A DNA stretch of 64,000 nt, from the NCBI GenBank assembly GCA_031769625.1, contig JAUIMM010000115.1, positions 16,074,501-16,138,500 on the forward strand. Direction: 5' to 3'. This document shows positions 43,858 to 56,277 of this stretch, piece after piece (position 1 is the first letter of the stretch; each line of letters opens with the position of its first letter). Made by a program: the position numbers and the translations under genes. Below the pieces are notes generated by a model that saw nothing but the letters and a program-made list of their open reading frames with translations, had not been told where the DNA came from and did not search any database. This DNA is from Taudactylus pleione. Lineage: Eukaryota > Chordata > Amphibia > Anura > Myobatrachidae.

Positions 43858-45157
43858 AACCCTGGGGCTCCCACCATTGAGTACAATGGAGGAGCCGTTC
43901 ATTGGCTGAGAAGTGGGGCCTGACCTCTCTCAGCCAATGAACGCACAGACACGGAGCTTCAAAGGAGGAAGCCACATCTGTGCACTTCATTCAGGAAGGA
44001 ATAATCATTCTGGTTAGAATAATTATTCCTTGATGCGATGGTTGGGTTTCTCATTTTTTTATTTTAACCCATGGATGTCTACTGGACAAGGGGACCACTG
44101 GAGGTAATATAGGTGTGTATGTATGTATTAAAGTTATACTGAATAAGGTGTGTGTGTGTGTTTCTTTCAACATTTCTTTACAGGTGAACTACAGGTCCCA
44201 GTGGGCCCTTAATGCCCTGCATGCTGGTACTTGTGGTTCTCCAAGTCCAGCATGCGGGGGAGGCTTGCTGGGACCTGCAGCTCTACTGGAAAGACAATGT
44301 TTTATTACTTCTATTTTTACACATAACTCTCACAATCAACCCACCACCCACCATCCAGGGGTGGTGGGGATAGCCCCGGGCTATCAGCCTAGGCTAAGGG
44401 TGCCCTGGAGAGGGGGACCCCTTTTTTTGAAGGGGTCTCCCACTCCCCAGGGATCCCTGGCCTGGGCTGACTAGTGGTCAGGGCTGATGCTGCAGCTGGG
44501 GGGCCCAGTGATAGGGCTCCCCTGGCTGTGGCATCAGTACCCCATTAGAAAGGGTCCAGGGCTGGTTCTTTGATTTACAGGGAGACCATACGCAAATTTT
44601 TCCCTGTAAATCCAGAACCAGCCCATCGTCCAGTGCTGGTTGTACTGAGTACAGGGAGACCCTACGTCATTTTTTCCCTGTTCTTAGTCAACCAGACTTG
44701 GGTTTCAGCAGTCCAGGGCTGGTTCTGATTTGGGGGGGGACCTCACGTCAATTTTTTTCTTAATTTTAACTGTTTAATTACTTTATTCAGTCAGATACAT
44801 GCAGGCATCTCACTGATGTCTGCATGTATCTGTGTCAATCCAACCTGCTCATGCTCAAATCGAAAGCATGAGGCAGGTCTATTCTATTGGGGATTTGAAG
44901 TTCGATTTGAAGTCCAATTTTGAGGTCAATTTCAAATCGAATGATAGTAAATAAGGGTTTTGTGTGTTGGGCTATGTAAAAGTACCAATGTTTTTCCGAT
45001 GGTCGATTTGAGGCCGATTTGACTAAAAATTTGATTTGAAGTCCGATTTTACATTCGATTTGGTCTTTAGTAAATACCCAAAAGCAAAATCGAATGAAAA
45101 TCGCACCTCAAATCACTCAAAATGTCAAATCGACCTTTAGTAAATTTACCCCCAAGT
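43858..45157. repeat. Unclassified repeat block, probably a DNA element
   Basis: Contains GCATGCTGGTACTTGTGGTT (44218) and palindromic GGGATAGCCCCGGGCTATC (44367). Three imperfect units of GGGCTGGTT...GGGAGACC...TACGTCA then a T-run lie at 44568-44760. An AT-rich 3' part has repeated TCGATTTGA/AAATCGA and ends CCTTTAGTAAATTTACCCCC. That end looks like a TIR, but no matching left end was found. No gene. Confidence 0.4.
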
Positions 45158-45534
45158 GTCCAAACTAGAGATGTGCACCGACCCTCGTGTTTTGGTTTTG
45201 GTTTTGGATCTAGATCTCCCCTGGTTTTGGATCTGGATTGGTTGTGCCAAAACCTCACCTCCGTGTTTTGTTTTTCGGTTTAGGATCTGTATTTTTTCTT
45301 AAAAAATCATAAAAACAGCTAAAATCACATAAAATGGGCCTGTTTTTGTTCCTACAGTATTATTAACCTCAATAACATTTATTTCCACTCATTTCCAGTC
45401 AATTTTGACAACCTCACAGCTCACAATATTGATTTTTTTCATCTAGTTAAGGGCCAAAAGGTTGCATCCAGCTAGCTGGCTCAAAACTGAGTGGTAAATA
45501 GAGTTGAGGACTGTGTAAAGATGATGGTTGGGGT

Positions 45535-45945
45535 ACCCCTTGAGGATTGAAGAATTGATAGTGGATAGTTGGCGCAGCCACTGGCTGAAGTAAGAAGAGT
45601 TGATACTTGATAATTGGTGCAGCCACTGGCTGAAGAATTGATAGTTGGTGCAGATACTGGCTGAAGTAAGAAGAGTTGATACTTGATAATTGGTGCAGCC
45701 ACTGGCTGAAGAAAGAAGAGTTGATATTTGATAATTGGTGCAGCCACGGGCTGAAGTAACAAAAGTTGATACTTGATAATTGGTGCAGCCACTGGCTGAA
45801 GAATTGATAGTTGGCGCAGCCACTGGCTAAAGTATGAAGAGTTGATACTTGATAATTGGTGCAGCCACTGGCTGAAGAATTGATAGTTGGTGCAGACACT
45901 GGCTGAAGAATTGATAGTTGGTGCAGACACTGGCTATAGCAACTT
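45535..45945. repeat. Tandem array in the 3' part of hAT copy 3
   Basis: About ten units of GAATTGATAGTTGGTGCAGC then CACTGGCTGAAG, alternating with AGAAGAGTTGATACTTGATA. The three overlapping minus-strand frames (QPVAAPTINSSASGCTNYQ repeats) are artefacts. Confidence 0.9.
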
Positions 45946-46011
45946 AAGTACAGCAAAGCCAGTTTGTGTAAGGGACTCCAAATTGCCTTTTTCAGTAGTG
46001 AAAGGGACTGA

Positions 46012-46560
46012 GGGGGTCATTCAGACCCGCTCGCGAGCGCAGGACGCTCGCAAGCGGGTCGATGTTGCCCCACTGCGCATGCGCACGACGGAGGGAGCTC
46101 CGTCGTGCGCGTGTGCGAGACCCGGCTAGCGACGGGCTCTCCGTTGCTCCGGGTCTCGTACCAAAGGGGAGTGCTGTCGATGTTGAGTGACCACACGCCC
46201 CCTTTGGTGGGCGTGCCGGGGGCGTGTCTGCCAGATGGAGGTGTTCCCATGGGAACGCCTACCATCTGAAGCCGGCCCCACTGACATCACTAAAGATTTC
46301 AGTGGGAGTGATTTTGGCTCTGATAGAGCCAAAATCACTCCAGGGCTTGCGGCAGTGAGACCCTACCTCAGGGTCTCCATCGCAAGCCCGATGGTCATGA
46401 CGGTCTTGACCATCGTGACCATCATCATAGACGCTCGCATAAGCTGTGGGTGGTAACCCACAGCTATGCGAGCGTCCATAAGGCCACTCCATTTTCATGT
46501 AGGAGGGCCCTGATTCAGAGTGAGCGCTCTGGTCAGAGCGTCAAGCTCTGAATCAGGCCC
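46012..46560 (+). mobile_element. Multi-hairpin MITE, copy 3
   Basis: The left end is GGGGGTCATTCAGACCCGC and the right end GCTCTGAATCAGGCCC. Its TSD is TGA (46009-46011 and 46561-46563). The chain of hairpins corresponds one to one to the copy at 2680-3217. Several stems differ in sequence but remain paired. Confidence 0.85.
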
Positions 46561-48899
46561 TGAGTGACATGCCTATTTGGATGCTATCCCTAAAATAATC
46601 ATCCACCATTCTCTGAATGGTGACCTTATCAGACAAAGTCACGGTAGACATGTCACTCATTGTAGCCAGTTCTTTCAGACCCAACCTGATGTCATGAGGT
46701 TTTGCTGACTGATCTGCATCACCACCACTGGTGGGTCTCTTAGGAAAATTTAGTTTTATCCTGGCAGCTGTAGAAAATGAATGAGGAGATGCTGCCGTGT
46801 CACATTTCGCTTCAGCTGACAATTTTTCCACCACCAGCTCTTTGCATCTTTTCAGATTGATATCCAATGGATAGAAAGACACAAGGTATGACTTAAACCT
46901 TGGATCAAGTATGGTCACCAAAATATAGTGACCTGATTTCAAGAGATTGATGACCCTTGGATCCTGTCAAAGCGAATGAAGGGCTTGATCTACAAGTCCC
47001 ACATACTTAGCAGAATCACTCTGTTTCAGCTCCTCCTTCAGTTTCTCCAGCTGCTTTTGCAAAAGTCTGATTGGAGGAATGACCTGACTCAAGCTGGCAG
47101 TGTCTGAACTAACTTCACATGTGGCAAGTTCAAAGGGGTTGAGAACCTTGCACAGCTTGACTAAGATGCATTCCCACTCCTCTCCCTATGTCATAGGCTG
47201 TAGTGTAGCTTTGGATGGCCTTTTTCTGCTTCTCCATCCGCTGAAGCATATAGAGGGTAGAATTCCACCTAGTTGCTACCTATTGCTTCAGCTGATGGCA
47301 GGGCAAATTCCACAGTTCTTGCTGGTGCTGCAATCTTCGACACGCAGTTGCTGAATGTCGAAAATGTCCAGAAATCTCTTGGGCCACCGAGAGCATCTCC
47401 TGCATGCCTCTGTCATTTTTTAAAAAATGTTGCACCACCAAATTAATTGTGTGAGCAAAACATGGGATGTGTTCGAATTTGCCCACATGTAATGCTCGCA
47501 CAATATTCCTGGCATTGTCAGAAATCATAAACCCTGAGGAGAGTCCAAGTGGTGTAAGCCATTTTGCAATGATTTCCCTGACTTTTTCTAAGAGGTTCTC
47601 AGTGGTATGCCTCTTAGTGAAACTGGTGATACACAGAGTAGCCTGCCTCTGAATGAGCTGGCATTTGTTAGATGCTGCTGCTGTTTGCACTGTTAAACCT
47701 ACCCAGTGGGCTTTCACAGTCATGTAATCTTTAGTTTGCCCTGTCCCACTTGTCCACATATCTGTAGTTAAGTGGACAGTGGGCACAACGGCATTTTGGA
47801 GGACATTTATAAGGTTCTTTATAATGTCCTTGTACAGATTGGGAATTGCTTTTCTAGAGAAGTGGAATCTAGAAGGGACATGGTAGCGGGGACACAGGAC
47901 CTCCATTAACTGTCTAAAACCCACTGCATTAATGTCAGATACTGGATGCACATCTAATACCAGCATAGCTGTTATAGCGTCAGTAATCCACTGTGCAACT
48001 GGGTGTTTGCTGTCAAACTTGTTCACCAATGCAAAGGATTGTGTGACAGTCAATTGTTTGGTTGAACTTGAACTACTAAAAGTAGTCTTCTTCTTGGTCC
48101 CTTGTGGGATGAAGATCCACTCATAGCAGCAGCAGCAGCAGGCATAACACTCAAGAATCCTTCTGAGGAACAACAGATAAGAGAGGAGTCAATCCTTATG
48201 ATATTGGATGCAGGACTACTTCCGATCACGAGTGAGGATGTTGATGATGATGCCGATGTTTGTGGCGGAGATTGCAGGCGCTTGGATCCAGATAGAAGGG
48301 AGCAGCTAGGTGACACTGGACTAATTGTTGTTCAGTTTTTTGGTTGTTTGTTTTTTTATCCCGTTTCTATACCCGTTCCAGTTTGATGAATGCACTGCAA
48401 GTGATGTAACAGGGAGGAGGTTCCAAGATGGTTAAGATCCTTACCTCTACTCACTGTTACATGGTAATGGTTACAAATGGCTTGGCAAAGATTGTCCAGA
48501 TTTGGGTGGAAATTATTCCACACATGAGATGTGGATTTTTTGGGTCCTTTGCGCAGGCATGGCAACAATGGGATTTTTCCCACCATGGGCAACAACTGTT
48601 GCCTGATTTACAGTTTTTACACAAACATCCTCGTCATCAACATCATTGTCATAATCAACATCCTCATCATCCTTGTTGTTATCGCCAACTACATTAATAT
48701 CCTCCTCATCCTCCTCGTGCAATTCCACAGAAGCATCCTCGATTTCTATGTCAGCATGTTGACTTGTGCTGCTCATCCCCACATTTGCAGAGAGCACGCA
48801 AATGGTGGAAGGAGTATCCTCTTCAAGTGCAGTATTAGAAAGTTCAGGCTCACACATGGCACTTGGACTCTCCTCTGGGATTGTGATTTTTCGGAGCAC
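46553..48899 (-). pseudogene. BED-finger hAT transposase (ZBED-like), frameshifted
   Basis: The order on the minus strand follows. An acidic leader (48899-48513) has SSTSQHADIEIEDASVELHE and DDEDVDYDNDVDDED. The BED finger (48595-48356, another frame) has KSTSHVWNNFHPN, LCQAICNHYHVTVSRGKDL and HHLQCIH, giving CxxC and HxxxxH. The core (48173-47280) has HPVAQWITDAITAMLVLDVH, VHLTTDMWTS (a catalytic Asp), ISDNARNIVRAL and IPCFAHTINLVVQHFL. The C-terminal region (46942-46553) has ILDPRFKSYLVSFYP and a tail. Frameshifts separate the blocks, and the stretch 47280-46942 is broken. It is inactive as read. ZBED-type domestication is not indicated. Confidence 0.85.
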
Positions 48900-48949
48900 A
48901 CAGTTGGTTCCGGTGTCTTACCCATCTTAACAATTTTGGTTGAAAAATT

Positions 48950-49510
48950 TGTTTTTATTTTCACACTGGTGGCATGCTAACACGCACACACAAAAAATTG
49001 TTTTTTATTTTCACACTGGTGGTGTGGCTAACACACACACACAAAAAATTGTTTTATTTATTCACTGGTGGTGTGGCTAACATGCACACACAAAAAAAGT
49101 TTTTATTTTCACACTGGTGGTGTGGCAAACAGCCACACACACACAAAAAAAATGCTTTTAGTTTTTCACTGGTTGTGTGGCTAACACACACACACAAAAA
49201 AAATGTTTTGTTTTTTTACACTGGGGGTGAAGAAAAGCACCCCTGATGGACAGAGCACCCCCTGGACAACACAGCAGAACAGCTAGCCAGCCCCTATGGA
49301 CTACAGCCAGCCAGCCCCTATGGACAGGACAATAGCCAGCCAGACCCTATATGGATTAATATGGAGAACAGCCAGCCAGACCCTATGGACAACATCCAGC
49401 CAGTCCCTATGGACAGGACAACCTCAAAACAGCCAGCCAGCCCCTATGAACAACAGCCTGCCAGTCCCTATGGACTAAAGCCAGCCAGCCCCTATGGACA
49501 GGACAACCAC
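48950..49510. repeat. Tandem arrays in the 5' part of hAT copy 3
   Basis: Six units of TTTTCACACTGGTGGTGTGG, CTAACACACACACAC and an A-run (to 49230), then about nine units of CAGCCAGCCAGCCCCTATGG with ACAGGACAA (49270-49510). Confidence 0.9.
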
Positions 49511-49964
49511 ATGTATGCACAACATCAGTACAGCACAGCTCAGAGTACAACCTCACAAGTCACAATGCACAACAGCAGCGCAGCACAGCTCCCTCCCACT
49601 TCACTCTCCACAGCCAGAATGAAATATGATGGCAATTGCAGGACCTTTATAGAATCAAAACCTGCGAGAATCTGATAGTGGGATGATGATGTTTTGCCTT
49701 GTTTTGAGATCTGAGTCAGGATGGAAAATCCGAGCTGACTTGGATCTGACTCTGATCCCCTAAGTTTCTCTGAGATCCGAACCCGCTCATGTCTAGTCCA
49801 AACCCTGGTCACTCTGCTAATAATTTAATAAACCAAACAAAGTGCACACTGTAAAACAAGGTAAGACTAAAGAGTTGTTTGTGGATTTCATTGAACTTTG
49901 CAATGCAGATAAGAAGAAATGGATAGTTCCTTTACCAGTGAATGGCATTGTCATTTCATTTTAT

Positions 49965-50325
49965 GCTGGGTACACACTTAACAGAGATATCTGCAGATTG
50001 AGTGATCTGTTTGTACACACTGAACAACCATCATCTGTGTTTAGTGTCTAGGAGGAGGCAGATCCTGCTGGGCAGGGGGTGGGTTGCGGACATGTCCACC
50101 CCCTCCTCACGGATGCCGCTGCATGTGTACAGGTGGTCTGCAGACCGCCCATACACACTTGCCAATGGACAGATATGTCTGCAGAAATATCTGTCCATCG
50201 GCTGTGCAGCACAGCCAATGCGATATGTCTGTGAACGACATTGTTCACAGACATATCATGGGTACACACTGAATAACGGGCAGCAGATATATTGGCTGAT
50301 CAATTGATTGTCAGTGTGTAACAAG
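49965..50325. mobile_element. MITE with GGGTACACACTgaa ends
   Basis: GCTGGGTACACACTTAAC on the left is matched by CAGTGTGTAAC on the right. The interior has GACATATCTGCAGAAATAT and GTCTGTGAACGACATTGTTC hairpins. The extent is approximate. It is repeated exactly at 58467-58827 apart from one base. Confidence 0.45.
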
Positions 50326-50504
50326 CTTCAGCTTTTGTGGGAAGATCAGGATAAGAGTGCTGTCTCCTGTGGTAAACAGTTGCACTTGTCATACAGCAGC
50401 AAAGTAATAGTACACCAGTCCAGGGTCTTAATACAAGTATCCGCAGCTAGTTTAATTAGCAGCACAAAAATAAACAAACCATAAAAGTAAATCAAAGAGC
50501 CCTG

Positions 50505-50839
50505 TGACTTAGTTTTGGTTCTAAATCATCAATGTGTTTTGGTTTTGGATCTAGATCTCTTTAACAAAAATTATAAAAGCAGCAAAAATCACGTAATTTA
50601 GACCTATTTTTGTTCCTTACAGTATTATTAACAAAATTAACATTCACTTTCAGTCGTTTCCAACCGAAGGCTGTAGCAAGCTGGCTGGCTAAATTAAGAG
50701 ACCGAGCAGCACACAAACACATGGCAGTTTAAAAGAATATAACACATCTGTGAAACATAGTGGCACAGCAGTGGTAGACAGGATGGCAGTTTAATAAACT
50801 ATATGACCCTATAGCATGTTTTCATTATTTAAGGACTAA
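50505..50839 (-). mobile_element. hAT 3' end fragment (copy 4)
   Basis: ATGTGTTTTGGTTTTGGATC, TAGATCTCTTTAAC, ACAGTATTATTAAC and TTAACATTCACTTTCAGTCG correspond to the left side of hAT copy 3 (45190-45400). No TIR or TSD was found. It is interrupted by the multi-hairpin MITE at 50840. TCCAAATTGCCTT after that MITE is also hAT-like. Confidence 0.6.
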
Positions 50840-51350
50840 GGGCCTGATTCAGAGCCGCTCGCAAATAGTGAGCGCTTGCTCTGAATCAGGGTGGCCACTT
50901 TTTTTTTTTTAACCAGCCTCCTGGCTGCTCACATAACTGTGGGTGACCACCCACAGCTTTTGCTAGTGGCCAGGTGATGGTCGCGACCATTGCAACCATC
51001 GGGCTCGTGACAAAACCCTTGTGGTAGGGTCTCATTCCCACAAGCCCCAGTGAGCTTTTGGCTCTAATAGAGCCGGAAGCTCACCACTGACATCACTCGT
51101 GATGTCAGTGGGGCCGCCCCCAAATGGCAGGTGTTCCTTTGGGAACGCATCCATTTGGCCAGCCACCACCCCCTGACCGCCTCCAAAATGGGGCGAGCTG
51201 TCAATCAACATCGACAGCCACCCCTTTTGGATGCGAGCGCCAGAGCGAGTGATTTCTCGCTTGCTCCAGGGCTCGCGCATGCACAGTTCGCACGCCACGC
51301 ATGCACACTGCCTGGCCATCGACCCACTTGCGAGCGGGTCTGAATCAGTC
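50840..51350 (-). mobile_element. Multi-hairpin MITE, copy 4
   Basis: The left end is GGGCCTGATTCAGAGCCGC and the right end CGAGCGGGTCTGAATCAG. Its blocks are those of 2680-3217 in reverse: CTGTGGGTGACCACCCACAG, GATGGTCGCGACCATTGC, TGGCTCTAATAGAGCCGG and CTGACATCACTCGTGATGTC. It is repeated at 59342-59852. Confidence 0.8.
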
Positions 51351-51354
51351 CAAA

Positions 51355-52540
51355 TTGCCTTAAAGTAAAAGCCTAGTACAATAGAATATATAATATATTA
51401 TGAAATCAAAGACCTCAGGCCAATAGAAATTGATATTATAGAAAGTGATAATTAATTAGTACGTTATTTAAGTTAATAACAAACTTCTCTAACCAGCAAA
51501 TCATGGGCACAATCAAACCAAAACAAATTATACAAATACATGATACAGATATAAGATATAGAACACCAACATCTGTGACAAGTGGTAGTCCAGAACAAAA
51601 TATATGCTGCTTCTGTTACCTCTAGAAGAGAGTTGAAAGGCTGGAGCTGATACTTCAAAATCTACTAAAGGTCTAAAAGCTGAAATGAGCAACTCAGATG
51701 ATCTGTACTCATAATATTCAATTAGGGGGAATATAAAAGAGTGTCTTATTACCAGAGGGTGCCTATTAGCATTTCCATAAATTCAGTTTGGCTGACATAA
51801 TCCACTGGCTTCTTTATTTTCCATAATACTGTTATTTATGCATATTCATAGCATGGATACTTGTAACCTTGTCTATATGCAGTCAAAAATTTGCTTTGTA
51901 TTATTATAAATTTAATTTCAGGCCAAAACCATCTTTGAAGTACATAATAATAATATAGGCTGCCTGTCAACACTCTCACACACACACACACAATCTTAGT
52001 AAATCCCATAATGAAAAGTGGTGCACAATGGAATTGTCCTTGAGCCCTCCCACCCACACATGTTGTATAGTAAAAGAGCATGCACAATTTTACAAACCAA
52101 TCACTTCAGGGTCAGGGGCTGCCACATTCGTGTCTGAAGTACTTGGTTTGTTTGGGCCCCTCCAAAAAAAGAAAATATCTTACTGGTTTGGTTAAACCAA
52201 ACTGAGAATGGGTTTAAGGCTAAGAGTGTTAATCATCCTTATAGTTGGAAAATGTCATCATCCTCATTGTCACCTTCATCACTATTGTTAATATCATCAT
52301 CACACATCAATAGCTCATCCCCACTGGAATCAACTGTTACAGTCTCTGTTTGTTGTAACAAATTCCTAATAGAATTTGTAGTTAATTTTGATAAACATCA
52401 GTTTTCCCACATTATTTTAAAGTAGCCTCCTATGCCAATTGCTCACAAAGTTTCCCGTCTGTGCTAAACACTTTTTGAGTATACACTGGAGGGTGGGTAG
52501 CTTCAGTACACCATAGCTAGTTTGTACAAGGTGCTCCAAA
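51355..52540. other. AT-rich sequence, no gene
   Basis: No recognisable coding or delimitable repeat beyond a short (CA)n near 51976 and CATCATCACCTT-type sequence near 52260-52320, which could be a decayed acidic-leader region on the minus strand. Confidence 0.4.
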
Positions 52541-52544
52541 TGTT

Positions 52545-55430
52545 TTTGGTTAGATCCGAGTGGATCTGAGCTGGGACTCAGATCTCCCTGCCATTTTCAG
52601 ATTTCAAATGAGGCAAAACATAATCTTCCTGGCATCAGATCTTGCGTGTTTTGCATCTGATATAAGTCCCTCCCACGGTGATTTGGGTGCCATTTGTCAC
52701 AGGTCTGCCAGAGGTATAGGATACAGAGGAGCTGCAAAGTTCAAATTCAACTTCAAACTTCAAAGCAACACTGATGGGCAGTGGCACTCACAGGTCCCTT
52801 AGAGTAAATACTGGGACAACTAGTTTTAAATAGGCAGTTAGCAAAACATTGTTTTTTTATTTTTGTAGTGTAGGAACATCTTCTATTACTATTGTCACAA
52901 TGGTGCTGTAATTTAGTACTGTAGCATTAACCCTTGGTGCACAACTGGCACTGCACACTGGTGTTTTTTGTCACTGCCCACAATTCAGCATTAATCCTTT
53001 ATTCATTGGTGCACACTGGTGCCCACCATTACAATAAGTAATTCACAGCAATTAAAAATATATAAATATAAATATAAAAAAAGATAATTAAAAAAATGTG
53101 TGTGTGTTCAAAAAACTTCAGGTCGTTATACAGTGTGTAAGTCTAACACTAGCCATCAGTAGGTCAAGGGCCACCGCCTTAATTAATATCTGCATAGTGC
53201 TTCACTCACAATTCATGGGCAGTCTTTTTGATATGTGTGTATGGGCCTGATTCAGAGCTGCTCGTAAGCGGCCGCTCGCTCCGAGCGATGTTCACACATC
53301 AGCGCATGCGTATGGGTCGTAATGCACATGCGCCAACCAGTCATTGCGGTTGGAAATCGTGCGGTCGCAAAACAGCGAGGGCCTGCTAATTTGAGTGACA
53401 GAATGAGGCGTTTGTGGGTGGTAACAGGGGAAGGTGCTTGAAAACGGGGAGTGGAGATCCGAACGCAGGCGTGCCAAACGGTCAAAACGGGCGTTTAATG
53501 GGTGTGTATAATTAACAAAGCAGCATCATCGACCACGTCACTTGGTTGTCTTTTAGCCTGAACTGCTCGCAGTGATTGCGGGAAGTAAAACCTGCCACAA
53601 GCACTGCGAGTAGTTCAGATGCCTTTTGATGTACTCGATTAATCTAATAACTAGTGGAGATGATGTATGATGCGAACGGCCAAGGGGCATCTTTACAAAA
53701 TAGCGAGCGCATGTTTCATTCGCTCGCTCAGACATAGAGGCGTCAACAGACCGCAAAGAGCGAGTGCTAATTTAAATAGCCAGTCCCGTTTTCTGAACGA
53801 CCGTTCGCAAATAGCATCCGGCTCTGAATCAGGCCCTATGTTAAAAAAACTTCAGGCTGTAATACAGTCTGTAAGTCTAGCACAAATGGTCAGTAGGTCA
53901 AGGACCACCGGCTTAATTAATATCAGCACAGTGTTTCACTTGCAGTTGGTGGGCAGTTGTTGCTTTAATAAAAAAAACAATCATAGTCTTTTTGGTGTAG
54001 GTCAAAGGCCACTGGCTTAATTAGTATCTGCACAGTGCATCGATATGGATCATGACGATCAATTGATAGAACAGCAACCAAGTATCAATGCTGCAGCTGC
54101 TGCCACAAGTCATGACTATACTAGTTCTTCAACATCATCTAAAGCCTGTGCTCAAGGGCATAGAGGGTTGAAGTCAGGGTATCTGAAGTTAAAAAAATAT
54201 TTTACATTGCTGAAAAAACATCACCTCTAATAAAGGGAAAGTTTCCTGCAGAAAAACATAAAATTGCCAACGTGCTATACACTACATGCAGTGGCAAGGA
54301 AAGTCTCAGACCTTGACCTTTATTTGTGAGTGGTGGTTTTGCAACTGCTGTCAGTCAGATGGAAGACCTTTCCACTCAGAGCCTAGAAGAGATGTCAAAA
54401 ACGTAAAAACAGGAAAATCAGTGCTGAAAAAAGCACTATAGCAGAAGAACAAACTGTGTTCAGAAATGTCACAAATCCCTTACGAGAGGCTAAGGGTGCG
54501 GATCTCAAAGAAATAAGCAGCGCTTGTAGCATTCAATTAATAGGGAAAAAGATATTTATTCATACATAAGTCAAATATTGAATATATAATATACAATTTC
54601 AAACAAACTAAAAATAGGAGAATTAAATCCCCACATATAATTTAAAAAGTCACAGCCTATACATATAGTAATTCACTGAAGGGTGTTCACGAGTGCTATG
54701 TGTGAGCCTGACCTTTCTGGTATAGGACACATAGAGAAGCATCCTTCCATCTTTTCTGCATCCTCTGCCAATGTGGGGTTGAGTAAGATGCTGACATAAA
54801 AATTGAGGATGCTACTGAGGAAGTGCAACATGATGAAGGGGATATTTGTGTAGCTGACAGAATTAATGAGGATGTTGATGATGAGGATGTTGTTTGTGTA
54901 AGTCAGGCACCAGTGGAAGCAGTTTTTGCCCATGATAATAAAAAGGCCATTGTCATGCCTGGGCATAAATGAAAAGATCCATCTCTTATTTGTGGAATTA
55001 TTTTTACCCAAATCCTGAAAAGAGTTGTCAAGCCATCTGTAGCATGAGGTAGGGATTTTAACCATCTAGAAACCTCCTTCCTGTTACATCATTTGCAGTG
55101 CATTCATGAATAACTTTTTGCAAAATCTGAAAATTCTGCTAAAGTAATAACAACAACAAGTTCAGCGTCAGTTAGCTACCATCTATCAGCCAGATCCCAG
55201 CACCTTCCATCTCCACTGCCAACACATTCACCCAGACATGCATCCAATTTCCTAAGGCTAACTGAGTCCTCCCTTATCCAGGATTGCTCAGTAGAATCTT
55301 TGAGTGCTAGGCCTGGTTCTGCTGCTGCTGCTGGTGGTGGATCTTCATCCCAGAAGGGGACCTTGAATACTAGTAGCAGTTTTAAAAAATAATTGACTGT
55401 TAAACAATCCTTTGCAAAAGGAAGCAAGTA
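52545..55430 (+). mobile_element. hAT 5' part in plus orientation, decayed (copy 5)
   Basis: 52545-52800 resembles the start of hAT copy 1 (GATCCGAGTGGATCTGAGCT, ATGAGGCAAAACATAATC). Tandem units of ACTTCAGG...CAGTAGGTCAAGG...TTAATTAATATC follow. 54045-54230 resembles 9780-9930 (AACATCATCTAAAGCC). 54790-54970 is an acidic leader (DADIKIEDATEEVQHDEGD-like), and about 54970-55060 a decayed BED segment (SYLWNYFYPN, CQAIC). The MITE 53243-53836 interrupts it. Confidence 0.6.
53243..53836. mobile_element. 594-bp MITE with GGGCCTGATTCAGAGC ends
   Basis: The ends GGGCCTGATTCAGAGCTGC and GGCTCTGAATCAGGCCC are flanked by TAT (53240-53242 and 53837-53839). It shares its termini, but not the internal hairpin chain, with the multi-hairpin MITEs. 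An inner stem is TGAACTGCTCGCAGTG with CACTGCGAGTAGTTCA. It is repeated at 61745-62338. Confidence 0.8.
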
Positions 55431-56277
55431 TGACAGCTATCATCCAGTTGCACAGCTGATCACTGAAGCCATGACAGCTAAGATGTTATTACACCTGGTT
55501 AACTCAAGATCTAGTATCTCTCTATTCAAATACAGAAATCCTCATAGTCTTAATAATAGTGACAGAATATTACCTTAACAAGCACCCACTAATGCCACAA
55601 ATTCAAATCATTATATGAATTAATTTTTATATAAAAACACAATTATGTCAAATGTGGGGTTTATTATTTGTCTGTATTTATTTTGCAAATATAAATATGA
55701 GCTATTTTAAAGAAAGATATATTTAATCTATAAACCATTTGGTGCAAATATAGCCCTATACAAGTGGTACATTGCTGAGCTGCTTATAGTTTAGGAAGGT
55801 GTATTATAAATATATAACCAAAATTATTCATTATATGAATGAAAAAAAATGACTAGGCCTTTTCACACAGCTTCACTAATGGAATAACAGGATTTAAAGG
55901 CAAGATGCTGAAATCTATAAGCATGTAACAATAATTATTAATGTAGTTGCATGGTTTTTCCTTAAACTTTTGCATTGTGTGAAAATAGCTTGATTTCTAT
56001 TTTATAAAGGAATTTCCACATTACCTATATAGAAAACAACATATGTACCAATAACAGTGACTAGTGGCAATTGTTTTCCAGATTGAATGAACATTTGAGA
56101 ATTATCTTATTTATAGTTTTTATAATCGTTTGAGAATGCCAGTTTATGGGATGGTATGTAGTCATTAAAGTATGTCAACATTCAGAATGTTGATACCATA
56201 ATATCAGATTCATGGGGAATGGGTGGGAAACTTCTACTTGCAGCCTAAGGAGATATAAGGATATCCCCAACCCTTAG
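55431..56277. other. AT-rich sequence, no gene
   Basis: Nothing recognisable. ORFs are short and compositionally biased. Confidence 0.4.

Larger units (their letters stand above)
45166..49795 (-). mobile_element. BED-type hAT element, copy 3 (best preserved)
   Basis: An exact 8-bp duplication GTCCAAAC flanks it (45158-45165 and 49796-49803). The left end is TAGAGATGTGCACCGACCCT and the right end the inverse of TAGACATGAGCGGGTTCGG. The minus strand codes for an acidic leader, BED finger, hAT core and C-terminal region in the right order. Tandem arrays occupy both ends, and a multi-hairpin MITE (46012-46560) sits just beyond the C-terminal ORF. The right 1290 bp are included in the 5404-bp duplication. 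Confidence 0.95.
48506..53909 (+). repeat. 5404-bp direct duplication, copy 1
   Basis: Matches 57008-62411 at a constant offset of 8502 with no length difference. The differences noticed are T50012/C58514 and G53859/A62361. It starts inside hAT copy 3, which is complete here, so this copy is the older one. It ends inside other hAT debris. Confidence 0.95.

Noticed and set aside
45443..45956. Three overlapping minus-strand ORFs of 126-169 codons
   Set aside because: They run through a tandem array in the hAT 3' region. Codon content is dictated by the repeat.
46553..48899. A domesticated ZBED host gene
   Set aside because: It lies within an element with intact TIRs and TSD and is frameshifted in several places.
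49296..49675. Pro/Asp/Met repeat ORFs (QPAPMDR repeats), duplicated at 57798
   Set aside because: They lie over the CAGCCAGCCCCTATGG array of the hAT leader. Duplicated identity reflects the segmental duplication and not selection.
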